DNA of 64,000 bases from Bryobacterales bacterium. Its GTDB lineage: Bacteria > Acidobacteriota > Terriglobia > Bryobacterales > Bryobacteraceae. Location of the stretch: NCBI GenBank assembly GCA_003167495.1, contig PMSX01000344.1, positions 1 through 64,000 of the forward strand. Direction: 5' to 3'. The translations under genes were made by a program, and so were the position numbers. The stretch's first letter is position 1. Each line of letters starts with the position of its first letter. Of this stretch, positions 63,101-64,000 are shown piece after piece. The notes under the pieces were generated by a model. That model was not told where the DNA came from. It saw nothing but the letters and a program-made list of their open reading frames with translations, and ran no database searches.

Positions 63101-63379
63101 CGCCTCCGACAAACACCCCTGCGCCTCTGCCGCTAAAATCGCTCCCCACAAATGTTTGCACGGCCCTTCCCGCTCGAAGAATGGACAATCGCACCATACA
63201 GTCAGAAACGGCGCATCCCAATGCAATGTGAGCCCGTAGCGTTCTGTCCCTGTGACATCCGCCTGCACGTCGCGCGCGTCGCCACTACGGATGCGGATTA
63301 GGTGCTGCCAGTGATAAGTCTGCCCTCGCTGGCGGATGGCGGCGTTAAATTCACCCTCCAGTCTTTGCGATAGTTTCAT
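60104..63379 (-). CDS. SWIM-domain SNF2 family helicase
   Basis: A 1091-residue protein. A SWIM zinc finger (VWCDCPFFEREGPCKHLWG, about residues 56-74) lies at the N-terminus. The SNF2 motor has Walker A ADDMGVGKTAQ (about 652-662), DEAQ box LILDEAQAVKN, LALSGTPVENHLGELFSLFEFL and motif VI QAVDRAHRIGQ. SNF2/RapA-type enzymes remodel nucleoprotein complexes. It is beyond the tRNA and of normal chromosomal type, so it is probably a host gene flanking the element. Confidence 0.9.
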   Translation of the reverse strand: MKLSQRLEGEFNAAIRQRGQTYHWQHLIRIRSGDARDVQADVTGTERYGLTLHWDAPFLTVWCDCPFFEREGPCKHLWGAILAAEAQGCLSEAAHSPELILDDGMLPYETGFYEEELEDEPPLFKAAPLASKVVEPAAWKQEVNSLIMSKILRERLTDNWPTKREIVYQVDVQSSLAAGGLVLALETRDRKSDGTYAAPSRANIKRGHLRNLPAADRGILSLLAGGFEYHGWGDADAQGQVPSSSLVTPALAAMVLPLAVQTGRCFLKKFKQAAAPMPLEWDDGEPWRFELEMNERKITGWTVSGLLRRGEARTELADTALVSEGFVFIGHTVARLAPDTQTEWLRHMRRTGGITASDRDAEALMAELLTLPGAPPLSVPPELAFEEIAVTPRKLLKIRARGGAALQAKVCADLIFDYGGTMVPGADKRRGVYDSGNRRFVKRDSDMEEAAAATLKELGFRQPTTYDPREDGSWHTHTNKVPRIVRKLIEAGWHVEADGKLFRKPGSYRMEVASGVDWFELRGEVEYGETTAALPELLEAVRRGENTVRLGDGTYGVLPEEWLARVGLVAGLGTAENGHIRFRGNQAGLLDALLATQPEVSCDEAFSRVREQLTNFQGVEPAAQPAGFIGQLRDYQREGLGWMEFLRRLSFGGCLADDMGVGKTAQVLALLETRRELRLRGELKRPSLVVVPRSLIFNWREEAARFTPALRVLDYTGAERGDDSFEGFDVVLTTYGTLRRDAPKLKDIEFDYLILDEAQAVKNSGTESAKAVRLLKGSHRLALSGTPVENHLGELFSLFEFLNPGMLNAANVFKIAGGGLRNVSEESLSLLAHALRPFILRRTKEEVARELPPKTEQTIYCELKPPQRKLYNELREHYRNTLLGKIAKDGMGKAKIQVLEALLRLRQAACHPALIDVKRSDEASAKMDVLLAQLREVTAEGHKALVFSQFTSFLKIVRRHLDEEVLVYEYLDGTTRDRQAPVERFQNDPDCKLFLISLKAGGLGLNLTAAGYVFLLDPWWNPAVEAQAVDRAHRIGQIQQVFAYRLIARDTVEEKVLDLQKTKRDLASAIISQDNSVIKNLQKEDLELLLS

Positions 63380-63516
63380 CAGTTTTTGGAATTGACGGTG
63401 TGCGGGCTTCCTTCTTTATTGTAGGGCGTTACCTTTCGCCTCCTTCTTTGATAAATTCTTAGTAACCGTTTTTACTGCCTGCATTTTGGTTGCGGTCCGG
63501 AGGGATCAACCTAGGC

Positions 63517-63913
63517 ATGAATCAAGCTAAGCAAGAACCGTCAAGCCAGATCGAAGATATCTGCCGCGCGCGAACCGCCGAAACAAACCCCGCCGAACCG
63601 CGGCTCTTTTGGAGCCTGTTACAGCAAAGCCCGCCTTCTTCAAAAGCCCTCGATCTCGCCCTTCAGTGCATCATGGACCCCAGCGCCTCCAACCGCAGCG
63701 AAGCTATCCGTTCTCGCATTTGCTTTCCTGATCGGTTGCCCAGCCGCCGTCGGCATGAAGATTGGGCAGGAGGTGCTCATCAAGGAAATCGCCGAGCTTG
63801 GCATCCTGTGGCTTCACGGCTTGGATAGTCTGGCAGGCGGCCGTTCCCTCTTTGCCCGCGCGGCAGAATTGCTCGCTAACCGCACAAAAACCCAGCTCGG
63901 CGACGGGAGTTAG
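63517..63913 (+). pseudogene. small frame-shifted gene in the right flank
   Basis: From the ATG at 63517 a frame reads MNQAKQEPSSQIEDICR...LDLALQCIMDPSASNRSEAI, then seems to continue in another frame as LAFAFLIGCPAAVGMKIGQEVL...GRSLFARAAELLANRTKTQ, ending TAG at 63913. Both halves look protein-like, so one small insertion or deletion near 63710 is likely. Alternatively they are two overlapping small genes. No known family is recognised. Confidence 0.35.
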
Positions 63914-64000
63914 TGCTCGAACAGCGCGGCGATATCGCGGCGACCTTGTAATACCTGCATGACTCTGATGCCAGGGTCGGCGACACGGTAGAGAATGAGG
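63910..64000 (-). CDS. RelE/ParE-like toxin, C-terminal part
   Basis: The last 29 codons on the minus strand read LILYRVADPGIRVMQVLQGRRDIAALFEH and stop at 63910-63912. This matches the final beta-strands and helix of RelE/ParE-family toxins (YRV...V..VLHGRRDI). The rest and any antitoxin gene lie outside the window. Confidence 0.65.
   Translation of the reverse strand, partial: LILYRVADPGIRVMQVLQGRRDIAALFEH

Overview
The window is almost entirely one integrated mobile element, probably an integrative and conjugative element (ICE), in a Gram-negative bacterium. The DNA is fairly GC-rich, and the transfer genes are of the VirB/Trb type with outer-membrane components (VirB9, VirB10), so the host is diderm. 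An acidobacterium-like host is my guess from the general style of the proteins. No rRNA or core housekeeping gene is present to prove it.

Layout. Bases 1-7809 hold a VirB-type type IV secretion operon (virB2 end, virB3, virB4, virB9, virB10, a small membrane gene, virB5-like, a second small gene, virB6, virB8). A hepT-mntA toxin-antitoxin pair is inserted just after it on the other strand (7849-8485). Bases 8573-16216 hold the DNA-processing genes: small DNA-binding proteins, a repeat-rich gap that looks like oriT, a MobC-like protein, the coupling ATPase, a MOBF (TrwC-like) relaxase and a VirB11 ATPase. Bases 16217-19817 hold ssb, small genes, a winged-helix protein that looks like a lambda-O-type replication initiator with iterons inside its own gene, and a zeta-toxin-like gene.

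Bases 19980-57842 are cargo, mostly defence. In order: a large ATPase with a C-terminal phosphoribosyltransferase-like domain; a four-gene operon of XRE-dynamin-like GTPase, DUF6361-like protein, PLD nuclease and SNF2-like helicase; decayed nuclease and peptidase genes; a type I restriction-modification operon with a YgjP-like peptidase; a PD-(D/E)XK protein; a metallophosphoesterase; ardC and a second ssb (typical leading-region genes); a frameshifted radical-SAM gene; a secreted TPR protein; McrB-McrC plus a DNase I-like phosphatase/nuclease; and a membrane/TPR cassette divergent from a double-XRE regulator.

Bases 57901-59998 hold the integration module: two excisionase-like proteins, the stub of an older integrase and an intact tyrosine recombinase. 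Its stop codon lies 1 base from the 3' CCA end of a tRNA-Leu(UAA) gene (60000-60088, minus strand), which marks the right end of the element. The left end lies outside the window. Bases 60104-64000 look chromosomal: a SWIM/SNF2 helicase, a small broken-looking reading frame and the end of a RelE/ParE-like toxin gene.

Together, the recombinase and Xis-like proteins would excise the element, the relaxase, MobC and coupling protein would process DNA for the VirB channel, ArdC and the SSBs would protect the incoming strand, and the cargo would guard the new host against phage. The best candidates for undescribed biology are the XRE-GTPase/DUF6361/PLD/helicase operon with its self-regulatory promoter, the ATPase-phosphoribosyltransferase protein, and the origin-in-gene initiator.
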